Assembly (NCBI RefSeq): GCF_024166365.1
Contig: NC_064819.1
Span: 212,375,293 to 212,439,292 of the forward strand
From: Elephas maximus indicus
Lineage: Eukaryota > Chordata > Mammalia > Proboscidea > Elephantidae
Reading direction: 5' to 3'
DNA: 64,000 bases
Of this stretch, positions 32,956 through 43,080 are shown piece after piece; within the stretch, counting starts at the first letter, position 1, and every line of letters starts with the position of its first letter. The position numbers and the translations under genes were made by a program. The notes under the pieces are model-generated. The model was not told the origin of the DNA and ran no database searches. It saw nothing but the letters and a program-made list of their open reading frames with translations.

Positions 32956-34257
32956 CCTCATACATGGTCTTCACTAAATTACACCAGGAATATTAAACAT
33001 GTATACACAGCCAACCCTAATGTCTAAATTCCTCATTTGCTAATCATGGTTTGTGAAAACTTCAGAAAAGAGGCCCACAAAGTTAGGTTTATACGATGCA
33101 GGTTGTTCCTAACAGAAGAATTTAATTGTTAATTGAATAATTACCGTAATACCTCTTCAGGTTTGCCTAGAAAGCACTTTTAGCAGACATGTCCATCTCT
33201 GAAGATCTTTTAGAATATGTGGACTGTTCAAAAAGTGTGAAAGTCAAGAATTATTCCATCTCTGATACACCTGAAGGACAAACCTCTTGGCTGGCTCCTA
33301 GAGCTATATCATCTCTTGGCCTTCAGAAGGAAATGTACTAGTTGGCCTATTTCTTCCCTTTCTATACTTTCTATATATTTTCCCTTCCTCTTTAAGCTTA
33401 TGAGCAGCAGACATGAAATGGATTCAGGAACAGATACACCATAAAGGTATTTCAGTTTAAAATTATAAAATATTTTCAGATTCATTTACGTGATAGAAGT
33501 CTGTTAAGAAACAAAGGAATGGAGGTATGTGCATAGGAAATAATCTTAGCAGTTATACAACAATTCTTGATCATAGTGCTTCTAATTCTGTCTTGGGAAG
33601 AGTAAAAGCAATGGATTGTCTTCATTCAAAACACAACATCCTCTCAAGTAACCTTCTCATTTGTGAATGGTTCATATTCTTGCTCCCAAAGCCTCTTAGA
33701 TTGGGTTCCATGGAAACAGATTCTGAGATGATGAGCTGTGTGCAGAAGGTTTATTGAAGAGAACTCTCAGAAGCTAATCCTATAAGTGAAAAAGGCAGAA
33801 CTGGCAGAGAAAGAAGCTGACTTTCAATGTGTTTGCAAATGAAACTGTAGTCAATCTCAAGGAGAGCTCTGGAGCTCGGATAGCCCTTTAGAGTTGTTCC
33901 AAATTGGGGTGCGGGACATCTTTTAGTACTGCATCAGCTTAGTACTGGCCACATGTTACCTTCTTAGAAGAAACATAACCTTGGCTAAGACTGCAGGGCT
34001 ATCCTCAGCGAAGGATGTAGTTGTGAACTGTCAGCAGCCAATATTCCCAGTAGCTGGGGGATGGTGTATAGGCAAGACACCAAAGCATTCATCACACTAA
34101 GAAGGGAGATCTGACAGGGTTAGGTTATCACCCTCCTAGCTAGGAGCAGTTCATTAGGCTTGGCCAACTGCATAAAGTCTAATCATGGCTGCCATTTTAA
34201 GAGCTGGTCCAGTCAGTTGCGACCAGGTAAATTTTCTGTTTCTCTCCCAAAACATAA
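32956..34257. other. Intergenic; possible old interspersed repeat at 33,690-34,150
   Basis: No gene is recognised. The block from 'gggttccatggaaacagatt' through 'gcagaaggtttattgaagag' has the look of an old LTR or DNA-transposon relic, but I cannot name the family. Confidence 0.3.
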
Positions 34258-34284
34258 AGCACAAATAATCGTCAAGGATGCTTG

Positions 34285-34428
34285 GCATGGAAGGTACTTA
34301 AAGATTTGTAGACGTACATCAGTACAGCAAATGACCAACTTCTCAATAACAATCACAACAACAATATAATATTTTATGCTTATTTGGTGTTTACAATGCT
34401 GGGTACTCTGTTAAATACTGTATGTGAT
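34285..34428 (+). repeat. Direct duplication, copy 1
   Basis: From 'gtacttaaagatttgtagac' to 'actctgttaaatactg', this block matches 35,388-35,500 almost base for base (see copy 2). It includes the start of a MIR relic that continues to about 34,560. Confidence 0.85.
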
Positions 34429-34560
34429 CTATATCATTTAACCCGAAAAGCAACCCTACCGGGTAGTGTTATTATCTTCATGTTGTAGATGGGAAATTGA
34501 AACTCAGAAGAATTAGGCAATGTATCCAATATGTACACAACTATTACATTGTACAACAGA
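34390..34560 (+). repeat. MIR SINE relic
   Basis: MIR order is visible: 'acaatgctgggtactctgtt', 'ctatatcatttaacccgaaaagcaaccctaccgggtag' region, 'atgttgtagatgggaaattg' and 'gaattaggcaatgtatcc'. Confidence 0.7.
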
Positions 34561-35387
34561 GTTTCAGAGTACTTCCTCTTATGCACTACAGTAAACTACC
34601 TACATAACCTGACTTAGTACTGGTCATGTACTACCTTACACTTGGATAGAACTCTGTTAACTTGTCAATTTCAAGCATAAAGTTTGATGTACTGCATTAC
34701 AAATGTTGCTACATTGACATTATATTTATTTGGAGGTCAAATATCCCATGATCTTAACTCTTCAGAAAATTTTTGAGAGCTATGAAACAAGTTTAAAGGA
34801 ATTTTGGGTTCTGACAGAAAAGGAATAACAGGGATTGGATGATCTCTTTTGCTTTAAACAACTAGAAGCTGAACTAAAAATATTGGAATACAAGCAGCAC
34901 AAGACTACAATCCCTCAGAAAAGGAAAATAAATCAGGTGAACTCTGACTGCATCCTCTCACTGCCTGGAGGCAGTTTTCAGGCCATCAGTGGGAAAAGGA
35001 AAACCCTAATAGAGTCTCGTTGAATTGGGAGTCAGAGTTTCAGGAGGCAAAGTTGACTAGAATTTGCAGGCAGAGTACTGGAGAGGAGAGAGCTAAACAG
35101 AGACAACTCCCAAGTTTTTCAGAAGGGTCCACTCAAGGTTTTGGCTGAGGACTCATCTGCTGATGGCGTGAGAAGAAACTGCCCAAGGCAAGAGAAAGGA
35201 CTCGTGGACAAACAGGGATGGCAATAGTTCGTGTCTTCACAACCAGAATGGGTAGATAATGTAACACATTTGCGTCTCATAGGCTATTCAGAAGTGTATC
35301 ATTTTATTAGGTTAATTTTACCACATACTACGAGCTGCTTTAAACTCACCCCAAAAAAGCTTAAAACAAGTCTCCAATTTAATCATT
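34561..35387. other. Unassigned intergenic sequence
   Basis: I see no gene and no recognised repeat. Purine-rich text lies at 34,980-35,110. Confidence 0.4.
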
Positions 35388-35500
35388 GGAGATTTGTAGA
35401 CTTACATCAGTACAGCAAATGACCAACTTCTCAATAACAATCACAACAACAATATAATATTTGTTGTTTACAGTGCTGGGTACTCTGTTAAATACTGGCA
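35388..35500 (+). repeat. Direct duplication, copy 2
   Basis: It repeats copy 1 from 'gagatttgtagacttacatc' to 'actctgttaaatactg'. It lacks about 10 bases of copy 1 (tatgcttatt region) and has a few substitutions. The copies are about 1.1 kb apart. Confidence 0.85.
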
Positions 35501-36151
35501 CCATACAAACTGCAAAAGTAAACCTCAAAACTAGTACAATAGCTCCAAGTACGGTTATAAGACTTAGAATCATAAAACAGAATTGTGAAATAATTTACAG
35601 ATTGTAGACTCCAATCCTTTCCTTTTGATAAATGGAAACATAACCCAGAAGGTTAAATTATTTGCCTAAAATAACATTATTGGTTATTGACCCTTCTACT
35701 GAGCCATCCCCAATCCCATTCCATAAAATATAAATTATTTATGCAGAAAGACAAACCCAATTCTGCTTGGCAAGACAGAGATTTCAGTGAGATGAAAATT
35801 GGTTAAGAGTTGTGATTTATGAATCTAGGCAGCTATCCAGATTGCCTTATCCCAGCTGTCCTTCTGTGAAACATAATACGGTGAGTACCTAAATTGACTT
35901 CTATTCCATTCCATTCAACAGCCATTGGGTTTCTCTTGGGGAGAAGTGTATATTACTGTGACACAATACAAAATACTGAGAATAAATGAAAGTTAGAGAG
36001 AAAACCTGTATTAAAGTCATTTCCCCTTGTTTTCCAGATGTAAAATAAACCAAGATAGTTCATGATTCTAATCTGAAAGATTAATTATAGCTTGCCTCAC
36101 TTTAAAAAAATTCTTAGCCAATATACACCTCAACCACAAACATACATATAT
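35501..36151. other. Unassigned intergenic sequence
   Basis: No gene is seen. A weak MIR-like passage may lie at 35,580-35,700 (ggttaaattatttgcctaaa), but it is too diverged to call. Confidence 0.35.
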
Positions 36152-36164
36152 ATGTACACACATA

Positions 36165-36326
36165 CCAAAAAAAACAAACAGTGCCGTCGAGTCGATTCCG
36201 ACTCATAGCAACCCTATAGGACAGAGTAGAACCGCCCCATAGAGTTTCCAAGGAGCCCCTGGCGGATTCGAACTGCCGACACTTTGGTTAGCCGTAGCAC
36301 TTAAGCACTACCTCACCAGGGTTTCC
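36165..36326 (-). mobile_element. AfroSINE, young-looking, perfect 13-bp target duplication
   Basis: The minus-strand copy is close to the family consensus (gtgccgtcgagtcgattccg, then ccgccccatagagtttcc). The duplication atgtacacacata is at 36,152-36,164 and 36,327-36,339 with no mismatch. The combination suggests a relatively recent insertion compared with its neighbours. Confidence 0.95.
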
Positions 36327-36399
36327 ATGTACACACATATGTACATGTATATACATATACAAACAGCACACTTGGTTCTGTGAGCCCCATGAGATTAAA

Positions 36400-36477
36400 T
36401 GTTTTTAATCCTAACACATTCCCAGCACCTCGCCCAGTAGCTGGTATAGTAGGTACTCAATACGTATTGAGTGAATC
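36400..36477 (+). repeat. L2 3' tail relic
   Basis: The text 'cccagcacctcgcccagtag' then 'taggtactcaatacgtattgagtgaa' matches the L2 terminal pattern (gtgcctggcacatagtagg, then ctcaataaatgtttgttgaatgaa). An A-run follows it. Confidence 0.65.
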
Positions 36478-38016
36478 AAAAAAAAAAAAAAAAGGATAAG
36501 CTCACAGCCATAGAAAAGCATAGCTTTACAGCAGTACATGTAATGCACTTTTGAAATACTAAATTTAGAGCAGGTGCTAAGTACTAATAATAATGAAAAA
36601 ATTATGGGTTCATTTTCATGTATGTAGCAGTCATTTTGTGCGTGGCTTTTCGCCACTTTCGTTTCATTCAATCATGTCTTGAGTTCTGCACAAAATTCAG
36701 GGTGTATTCTCTCTCTGGGTTAGATTACACAGATTAAAATATTTTTCACCTCAGGTAGAAAGGTTAGGACCCCAGAAATATCTGTCAAAAGATTATACAG
36801 GACATTCATGGCTTAGATTAGTAAGAGCACATAGTGATGGTCAATTAACATCAGTACCTTCTCTTCTGCTTAATCTGTAGTGGTGGTAGTGGCCGTGGTG
36901 GTGGTGGCAACACGAGCAGTGGCAGGAATATTAACGGTTGTAGTAGATCTGAGCTTACCTTCACTTGTCTCTCTGATGTTGAAAACTTTAAGAAAGCTTG
37001 CACCAGCAAACTGGTACTCTTGTTTCCAATTTTAGGCTGTTTACCCAGGAAATTGGTGGAGACGTCCTGGTCCATTTTTTAAATATTTGAAGCAACTTCC
37101 GTTTTTCAGTCCAGCATGTAAATAGCTTGAAAGTCATCGCTCCCATCCTCACAACAAGAAAAATGCTGAAAAACTGAAAAATCTACAACTCTTCTTAGAT
37201 CCATCAGAGAATTGAGGTCACTGGGCAAACCAGCATCCCCAAATCTGGAGATACAGATAGATACAGAAAATCACAGCATACCAAGATCAGAAACAGTCAT
37301 TGGACCCAGCATCAGATAGAAATACTTAAAGATCAATTGACTAGTTGCTAGAGACTGAGCATGGACTAGCTTGAGAGGCAGACATTCCTGGAGGCTCAGA
37401 CTTAGGTGCTAACTGCTTGCCCCACTCAGGGACTCCCAGGTTCCCTAAATTGACCATTTTTATTTTTTCAATCCAATACAGAGTTCCCATTCGACAAGGC
37501 CTCCACCCCTTGTCTACTGGTTACAATTATATGTGTTATGCAGTCACTGCTCCACTTGATGGAGAACAATGAAGTTGTTTGGAGTTACAATGTTCAACAA
37601 AATCACAGGCAAAGGAAAGATGAGAAAGGCAGGTGAAGAAAGCAGATATGACCCAACAGTGACTGTATGGCATTATAGGTGGATGAAAGATAGCAGAGGT
37701 ATCAGTTAGAAGGGAGTTACTTCTCTGTCTTGGTTGTCTCTGTTGATCCTCAGTACTCATAACAATGCCTAGAAGGTAATGTATTTATTGAAGGACAGAA
37801 AGGTAGGGGAAGAAAGGGCTGTTTATATGATCTATGCTTGGTCCTCATCTTATCTTGAATAGCAGTCCTCCATCTCTTTCTTTAGAACAGTAGACCTAAC
37901 TTCAAATTTTTCCATGCCTGTGGCAAGCATTCAGCAAAAAGTTATAGTTAAACATCGGTACTATCCAATGATGTAATAACCATCATAGCCAGCGTTATAA
38001 TTTCCTAGACTTAGCT
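36478..38016. other. Unassigned intergenic sequence
   Basis: No gene is recognised. A short GGT-rich run lies at about 36,879-36,910 (gtggtggtagtggccgtggt). Open frames up to 86 codons are without recognisable domains. Confidence 0.4.
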
Positions 38017-38072
38017 CCCCCTTGCTGTCGAGTCAATTCTGACTCATAGTGACCCCATGGGACAGAGTAGAG
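38017..38072 (-). mobile_element. AfroSINE tail fragment
   Basis: Only the 3' end is present: 'cttgctgtcgagtcaattct' to 'gggacagagtagagc'. Confidence 0.75.
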
Positions 38073-38109
38073 CAGGATACACCTAAATGGAAGCAAAATA
38101 AAAACAGGG

Positions 38110-38280
38110 AAGGGGAGAACAAGAAGTCTTCACTTAGGTGGCAGTGAGCTTCTGCTAAGGGTGATGGAAAAATTTGGAAATGGATAGTAGTGACAGTTGC
38201 CAAGCATGACGAATATAATTAATGTCACTGAATTGTGCATGTAAAAGTGTTGAAACGGCAAATGTTTTGTTATATATATA
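38110..38280 (+). mobile_element. L1 3' UTR relic
   Basis: The text 'ggtgatggaaaaatttggaa', 'tggatagtagtgacagttgc' and 'aatgtcactgaattgtgcat' is typical of old L1 3' ends. It runs into a TA-rich microsatellite at about 38,269-38,303. Confidence 0.6.
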
Positions 38281-38305
38281 CATGTATATATATAGATATA
38301 TATGT

Positions 38306-38479
38306 TTAAAAAACCAAAACCAAACCCATTGCCGTTGGGTAGATTCTGACTCATAGTGACCCTTTAGGACAGAATAGAACTGCCCCATAGAGTTTCCAAG
38401 GAGTGCCTGGTGGGTTGGAACTGCCAAACTTTTGGTTAGCAGCCGTAGCTCTTAACCGCTACGCCACCAGGGTTTCCAT
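38306..38479 (-). mobile_element. AfroSINE inside a TA-rich tract
   Basis: The minus-strand copy is complete, from 'ccattgccgttgggtagatt' to 'cgccaccagggtttcc'. The flanks are both TATATA tracts, so an exact target duplication cannot be read. Confidence 0.9.
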
Positions 38480-38943
38480 ATATATATTTATATAACTGGG
38501 ATATTTTAAGAGAAAATTCCAAGCTGAAGAGTCCACTGGTTTAGGCAATTCTCATATGGGCAGTTCTCAGGTAATTTCAGAGACATTGAGTGCTCAGGGC
38601 CTGTGTCAGGCTGGCCTCTTGCTTTGCTGGCACTCTTGTCTGGCTGTCTGCTTGCCATGCTGACAGTGTAAGTTAAGGGATTATTAGGTTGGCTACATGC
38701 CCTCTGCTTTTGTTTCTTTGTTTTTGTTTTCTTTGGGGACAGAAATTGGAAAGTTGACTGGGGCCCCAGAGATTTACAAAAGAAAAAAAATGTCAGAAAG
38801 AAAAGTAGGAGGGGAGAGAAATTTGCAGCGATAAGTGTTTTCTGCTATAAGAGCTATTAGAGAATAGAAGATTCCGGTGAGCAAATTGGCAATGTGGGTC
38901 AAGAAAGAACCCACAGTGATGCCAGAATAACATCTCCTGAGAC
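38480..38943 (+). promoter_or_regulatory. GJE1: GJE1 5' flank and putative promoter
   Basis: This is the repeat-free interval before the GJE1 start codon. A MAF-type half-site word TGCTGAC lies at 38,658-38,664. A TATA-like word TATAAG lies at 38,846-38,851, about 95 bp before the ATG. A role in lens expression is inference from known biology of the gene and of MAF factors. The sequence alone does not prove either site is used. Confidence 0.35.
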
Positions 38944-38982
38944 ATGTCTCTGAATTACATCAAGAACTTCTATGAAGGATGT
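38944..38982 (+). CDS. GJE1: Gap junction epsilon-1 (connexin 23), exon 1
   Basis: Thirteen codons, MSLNYIKNFYEGC, end in phase 0 at a strong donor GTAAGT (38,983-38,988). It is far too short to stand out as an open frame, but it matches the N-terminus of connexin 23 as I recall it and joins in frame to exon 2. This N-terminal segment lies in the cytoplasm ahead of TM1. Intron 1 (38,983-39,681) contains only a SINE scrap at about 39,352-39,394. Confidence 0.9.
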
Positions 38983-39681
38983 GTAAGTATTATACAGATA
39001 AATCAATTGTATGAGTCTTGTCCGTGTATTTTAGACTGACTCGAAAGAAACACTTATGCACTCTACATCTATGGACTATAATGTAAATATCAACTATATA
39101 CTTCAAAATATTCAGAGTTTAAAACTATAAATAAAAGAATTCAGGAAGTACTTTGGTACTTTAAAGTAGCTTCCTCTCTCAAGTCCATGAATAAGATGCA
39201 GAAAATGCGCTGTAGTGACAGGTAATACTAGAGAAATATCACTATGTATATACTAATGGGTTTAACATTGGGTTTGTTATGTAATCTTCCAAAACAGTTA
39301 CTAGATAATCTAAGATTCTTATGATTTTATTGCAAAAGGATTACACAGACACCCACACCCTATTGCCATCGAGTCGATTCTGACTCATAGTGACAGGGGA
39401 TATTAATTGGATTAAAATTTTTTCAAATTTTTCCAAAATTACATAGTTGATTAGAAAGATGTCCCTTGTGACTGTTGCATTTTATATTTTATGAGTGAAA
39501 AGAGGGATGAGAAATCTCTTAATGCAGGAATTGCATTTGGTTTGAAGATCTCTAAGGGTCTATCTTGCTTTAAAATTTCACGAATTCTAAATTTTTTAAA
39601 TATAATAATGAATACCTGGTTTAAAAATGGCCTTCTGAAATACTTGTTTTCATTCCCTACCCCCCCCCCAAACCATAACAG

Positions 39682-39864
39682 GTAAAGCCTCCAACAGTGA
39701 TTGGTCAATTCCACACCCTTTTCTTTGGATCCGTCCGAATGTTCTTCCTTGGGGTGCTGGGCTTTGCAGTCTATGGGAATGAGGCTTTACACTTCAGCTG
39801 TGATCCAGACAAGAGGGAAATAAATCTCTTCTGTTACAATCAGTTCAGGCCAATCACTCTACAA
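39682..39864 (+). CDS. GJE1: Gap junction epsilon-1 (connexin 23), exon 2
   Basis: Sixty-one codons encode residues 14-74. The acceptor is ...ccataacag at 39,681 and the donor GTAAGT starts at 39,865. The exon carries the end of the N-terminal region, TM1 (about 24-45) and most of the first extracellular loop. That loop has only two cysteines, C53 and C64 (CDPDKREINLFC). The standard connexin pattern is C-x6-C-x3-C, and the middle position is Ile60. This two-cysteine loop is the hallmark of connexin 23. The exon is phase 0 at both ends. Confidence 0.93.
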
Positions 39865-40257
39865 GTAAGTTTTCGATACATGCTGAAACTTTACAACAGA
39901 TTTTTTTTTCTTTTTAAATGTAAAATAAGGTCATAATAAGGTGAGGAACACCCTAACAGATATTATTTCACAAATTATTTTAATTTTCCTCTAATTAGCT
40001 GGATATACCAGGTAAATGAATCTGATTTGGTCAAGAGTTTCTTCCAACACCAGCATCCTATGATATATTCATGTTAGTAATTACATAAGTTTAATAAATA
40101 ATACTTGACATTACTATCTTCACTAACTTTATTGCTTATTAGAATTGTATTAAACTTAAACAGTTTAGGTTAACCTCTTTGAGAGTGCGTAAATTTTTTA
40201 TTGTATTTTTTGTTACGTGTTGATTGATTCGACTAACATATTTCTGACATATGTTAG

Positions 40258-40647
40258 GTGTTCTGGGCATTACAACTAGTGATCGTCCTGGTTCCTGGAG
40301 CTATTTTCCATCTTTATGCTGCAGGTAAAAGCATCAGTCAAGAATGCATTCTTCAAAAGCCCATTTATACTGTGATTTATATCCTTTCTGTTTTACTAAG
40401 AATTAGTCTAGAGGTCATAGCATTTTGGCTTCAGATTCGCCTCTTTGGTTTCCAAGTAAAATCTCTTTACCTGTGTGATGCTAGATCTCTTAAGGGAAGA
40501 AATAATATCATAACATGCATGGTGCCAGAACACTTTGAAAAGACCATTTTTCTCGTTGCAATGTATACATTTACTGTCATCACAATGGTATTATGTGTTG
40601 CTGAGATTTTTGAGATCATATTTAGAAGATTATGCTCTCTAATTTAG
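40258..40647 (+). CDS. GJE1: Gap junction epsilon-1 (connexin 23), exon 3 and stop
   Basis: This exon encodes residues 75-203 and the stop. The acceptor is ...atgttag at 40,257. It contains TM2 (about 75-97), the cytoplasmic loop, TM3 (about 111-140), a second extracellular loop with only C147 and C161, and TM4 (about 171-196). It ends ...IFRRLCSLI. The joined three-exon protein is 203 residues, without stop or frameshift, which is the usual size for this smallest connexin. Connexin 23 is reported in the vertebrate lens, where the mouse protein is thought to act in channels or hemichannels. It is degraded in some mammals, so an intact copy here is informative. Confidence 0.94.
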   Translation: MFWALQLVIVLVPGAIFHLYAAGKSISQECILQKPIYTVIYILSVLLRISLEVIAFWLQIRLFGFQVKSLYLCDARSLKGRNNIITCMVPEHFEKTIFLVAMYTFTVITMVLCVAEIFEIIFRRLCSLI

Positions 40648-40714
40648 AAATGACCAGAGTTGATTACCTGCTGTCATGCCGCTGTTATTTATCAATATCT
40701 TTTGCTTAAAGCAA

Positions 40715-40898
40715 AAACCAAACTCTCTGCCGGCAAGTTGATTCCTATGGGACAGAGTTGAACTGTCCCATAGGGTTTCCAAGGCTGTAAATTTTTACAG
40801 AAGCAGACTGCCACATCTTTCTCCTTTGGAGCAGCGGGTGGGCTTGAACCTTTTGATTAGCAGCTGATCGCTTTAACCAGTGTGTCACCAGGGCTCTT
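40715..40898 (-). mobile_element. AfroSINE, long subfamily
   Basis: The copy has 'ctctctgccggcaagttgat', the block 'gtaaatttttacagaagcag' and the head 'accagtgtgtcaccaggg'. It lies about 70 bp after the GJE1 stop codon, possibly within the 3' UTR. Confidence 0.9.
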
Positions 40899-41079
40899 AT
40901 TTTTTGTTTCTTTTTATCTTACTCAGTAAGAACCTCAAATTCAAATGTATATGTCTATTTTTTAAGCTACTTCAGTGTGTCCAAAATTTATATCTAGTAC
41001 TAAGTTCTAAGGCAGATTATGGAACGAACATTTCATTCTCTTTTGCATTTGTCATTTACTTCATCAGAAAATACATATG

Positions 41080-41310
41080 GAACTAATGTTAACTCATGTT
41101 TCAATAGCACTTTTACAGAGTTTTCTCACTTACAACATCTTACTTGATCATAGCATTTTGTGGCCAGAGAAGGTTTTAATATCTCTTTTTCAGAGTGGAA
41201 AATTGAGGCTCAGGGAGGTTAATTCCTGTGCCCAAAGTCATACAACTAGGACTCAAATCTCCTGACTATAAAATCATTTCTCTTTCCACTGCACCATACA
41301 GCCTTAACTT
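41080..41310 (+). repeat. MIR SINE relic
   Basis: MIR order is visible: 'tcttacttgatcatagcatt', 'aatatctctttttcagagtg', 'gaaaattgaggctcagggag' and 'cccaaagtcatacaactagg'. Confidence 0.75.
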
Positions 41311-41822
41311 TGTGGATGGAGTTATTAATTAAAAAAAAAAAAGAATTCTTTTTTTTATAACTTAAGCACAACAGTTGTGAATTAATTGTTAAGTCATTCT
41401 ACAGTTGGATCACTAATTTGAAGAAATAGAGTGACACATTTTTAATATTTTACTCATTTATACTGTTTCTTTGAAAATTTTAGTATTAAATGATATGGAA
41501 ATAAACAATGTTTTAGAAAATATTATGCTTGTTTTTTGTTGAAATAAAGAATCCTCTGTGCCCAGGGAGATCTTATCATTACAGCTTCTGTATTCAAGAT
41601 TACTGAAATGGAAAATTACATTTCAAACTAGACTTCCTCAATATCTGTGAAATTATTTCCAAGACATTTTAAATAAATCCAGTGTATTACTTTTTATCAG
41701 TCTGCCATGCCAAAAATCATCTTGATTTGTTATCATTTTGAATCCTCATGTTTTAACCGTCTTATACGTTAAAAAAAAATTTTTTTTTTTATACAGGTGC
41801 CTTATTAGGGAGCTAAGTATAA

Positions 41823-41981
41823 AACAAAAAACAAAACCCACTGCCATCTAACTCATACCAGCCCTATAGGACAGGGTAGAACCGCCCCATAGGGTTATCC
41901 AAGGAGTACCTAGTGGATTCGAACTGCCGAATTTTTGATTAGCAGCTGTAGCTCTTAACCACTATATCACCAAGGCTTTCA
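41823..41981 (-). mobile_element. AfroSINE
   Basis: The minus-strand copy runs from 'cactgccatctaactcatac' to 'atatcaccaaggctttc', with a small deletion near the tail. It lies between GJE1 and VTA1. Confidence 0.87.
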
Positions 41982-42540
41982 ACTTCTCCTTACGTTTTTT
42001 TCAGCCTATGTTTTATATGATGACTTTCTGGATTTACGATTTTGAAAATCACTGAGGATTTGTCCATATGAAAAAGCACAGGAGAAAATCCAATTGTAAA
42101 TTGTTAATCACTGTACACATATGAAACCAATAGATTATTCTTTCACTAAAATGTAACTAGTCAGTTCAAAAGAAACTTTCAGTTTTCTTTAAAGATACTG
42201 TGGTTAGTGTTTATGCTTAGAAAACGCTTGTTTACTTTATCCAATGTGTCAATATAGAAAAATGTCATTTAAAAATTCAAACCTATCATTCTCACCGCAG
42301 GCAAGAATTGAATTTAAAATTTCTAAGATCAAAAAGGCATCTATGGACACGATTAATATCAGTTGGGGGAACTGTAACTGACAATTCCTGAATGCTGCGA
42401 AAAGCAATTCACGCCTTCACCATTCCTCCCAGTTACCAGACATTCATTATTTCCTTCTTGCCCTTCATTTTTTACTCCTTTGCCACAAAATGGGGGAGGA
42501 GGGGAGCAAAACAATACGCTCTTCTTCCTCCAACCAGCAG
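41982..42540. other. GJE1-VTA1 spacer, unassigned
   Basis: AT-rich sequence with no recognised element. It grades into the CpG-rich VTA1 promoter after about 42,540. Confidence 0.45.
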
Positions 42541-43080
42541 AGAGCGCTGGTGCCATATGCGGCAAAAATGCCAACTAGCTCGGCTTTCTCTGGGGTCTAA
42601 ATGCCACGGGGCAAGCAAGCTGAGGTTGTTCCTACTCGGAACCCGTAGTTGGCTTTCTGTCGCCAAGCAACGAATAGTGGGCGGGATTTGCCGTGCGCGC
42701 TCTTGTGCGCGACCTCGCAGAAGGAAGCGGAAGTGTCGGTGGCGCGCGAGTAGGAAGTGGTATTCCTAGTGCAGAGATGGCCGCGCTAGCTCCGCTGCCC
42801 CCGCTCCCCCCCCAGTTTAAGAGCATACAGCATCATCTGAGGACGGCGCAGGAGCATGACAAGAGGGACCCTGTGGTGGCCTATTACTGTGAGTCTTTCC
42901 GAGTTGCCGGGTCCCTTCTTACCCAGTTACACTCCGGGGCCCACACACCATCCCCTGGGTTCGTGAGGCCGCCCCGCCCCCCGGGTTTACACCTGAGCTT
43001 TGACCTCTGCCCCGCCCTGGGAACTCCCTAGGTCCCCGCCCTGCTCTGGGCACGGACCCTCTCCTCCCCCTCGGAGGTTT
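42541..43080 (+). promoter_or_regulatory. VTA1: VTA1 CpG-island promoter
   Basis: A GC- and CpG-rich block spans VTA1 exon 1 with no TATA box near the start. It holds ETS/GABP-like sites at 42,727-42,735 (gcggaagtg) and 42,752-42,760 (aggaagtgg), an NRF1-like CpG run (cgtgcgcgctcttgtgcgcg, about 42,691-42,710), and a YY1-like ATGGCCGC word overlapping the start codon. This layout is typical of housekeeping genes. Site identities are motif matches by eye. Confidence 0.75.
42777..42888 (+). CDS. VTA1: VTA1 (vesicle trafficking 1), coding part of exon 1 (partial gene)
   Basis: The exon encodes 37 residues, MAALAPLPPLPPQFKSIQHH and onward to VVAYY, plus the first base of a split Cys codon at donor T|GTGAGT (42,889). 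This matches the N-terminus of VTA1 (LIP5) closely, as recalled from the human protein. VTA1 binds and activates the AAA ATPase VPS4 and promotes disassembly of ESCRT-III in multivesicular-body sorting. This segment begins the tandem MIT domains that bind ESCRT-III/CHMP proteins. The frame is open upstream to 42,693, but homology sets the start at 42,777. Later exons lie beyond the right edge, and none was recognised in the window. Confidence 0.95.

Larger units (their letters stand above)
40648..41560 (+). other. GJE1: GJE1 3' flank with candidate poly(A) signals
   Basis: After the stop come a SINE (40,715-40,898), a MIR relic (41,080-41,310) and plain AT-rich sequence. AATAAA words at 41,499-41,504 and 41,542-41,547 are candidate polyadenylation signals. 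I cannot tell which, if either, ends the GJE1 transcript. Confidence 0.35.

Noticed and set aside
42693-42776. 28-codon N-terminal extension of VTA1
   Set aside because: The frame is open upstream, but the known VTA1 protein starts MAALAPLPPLP. The extension is GC-rich promoter sequence.
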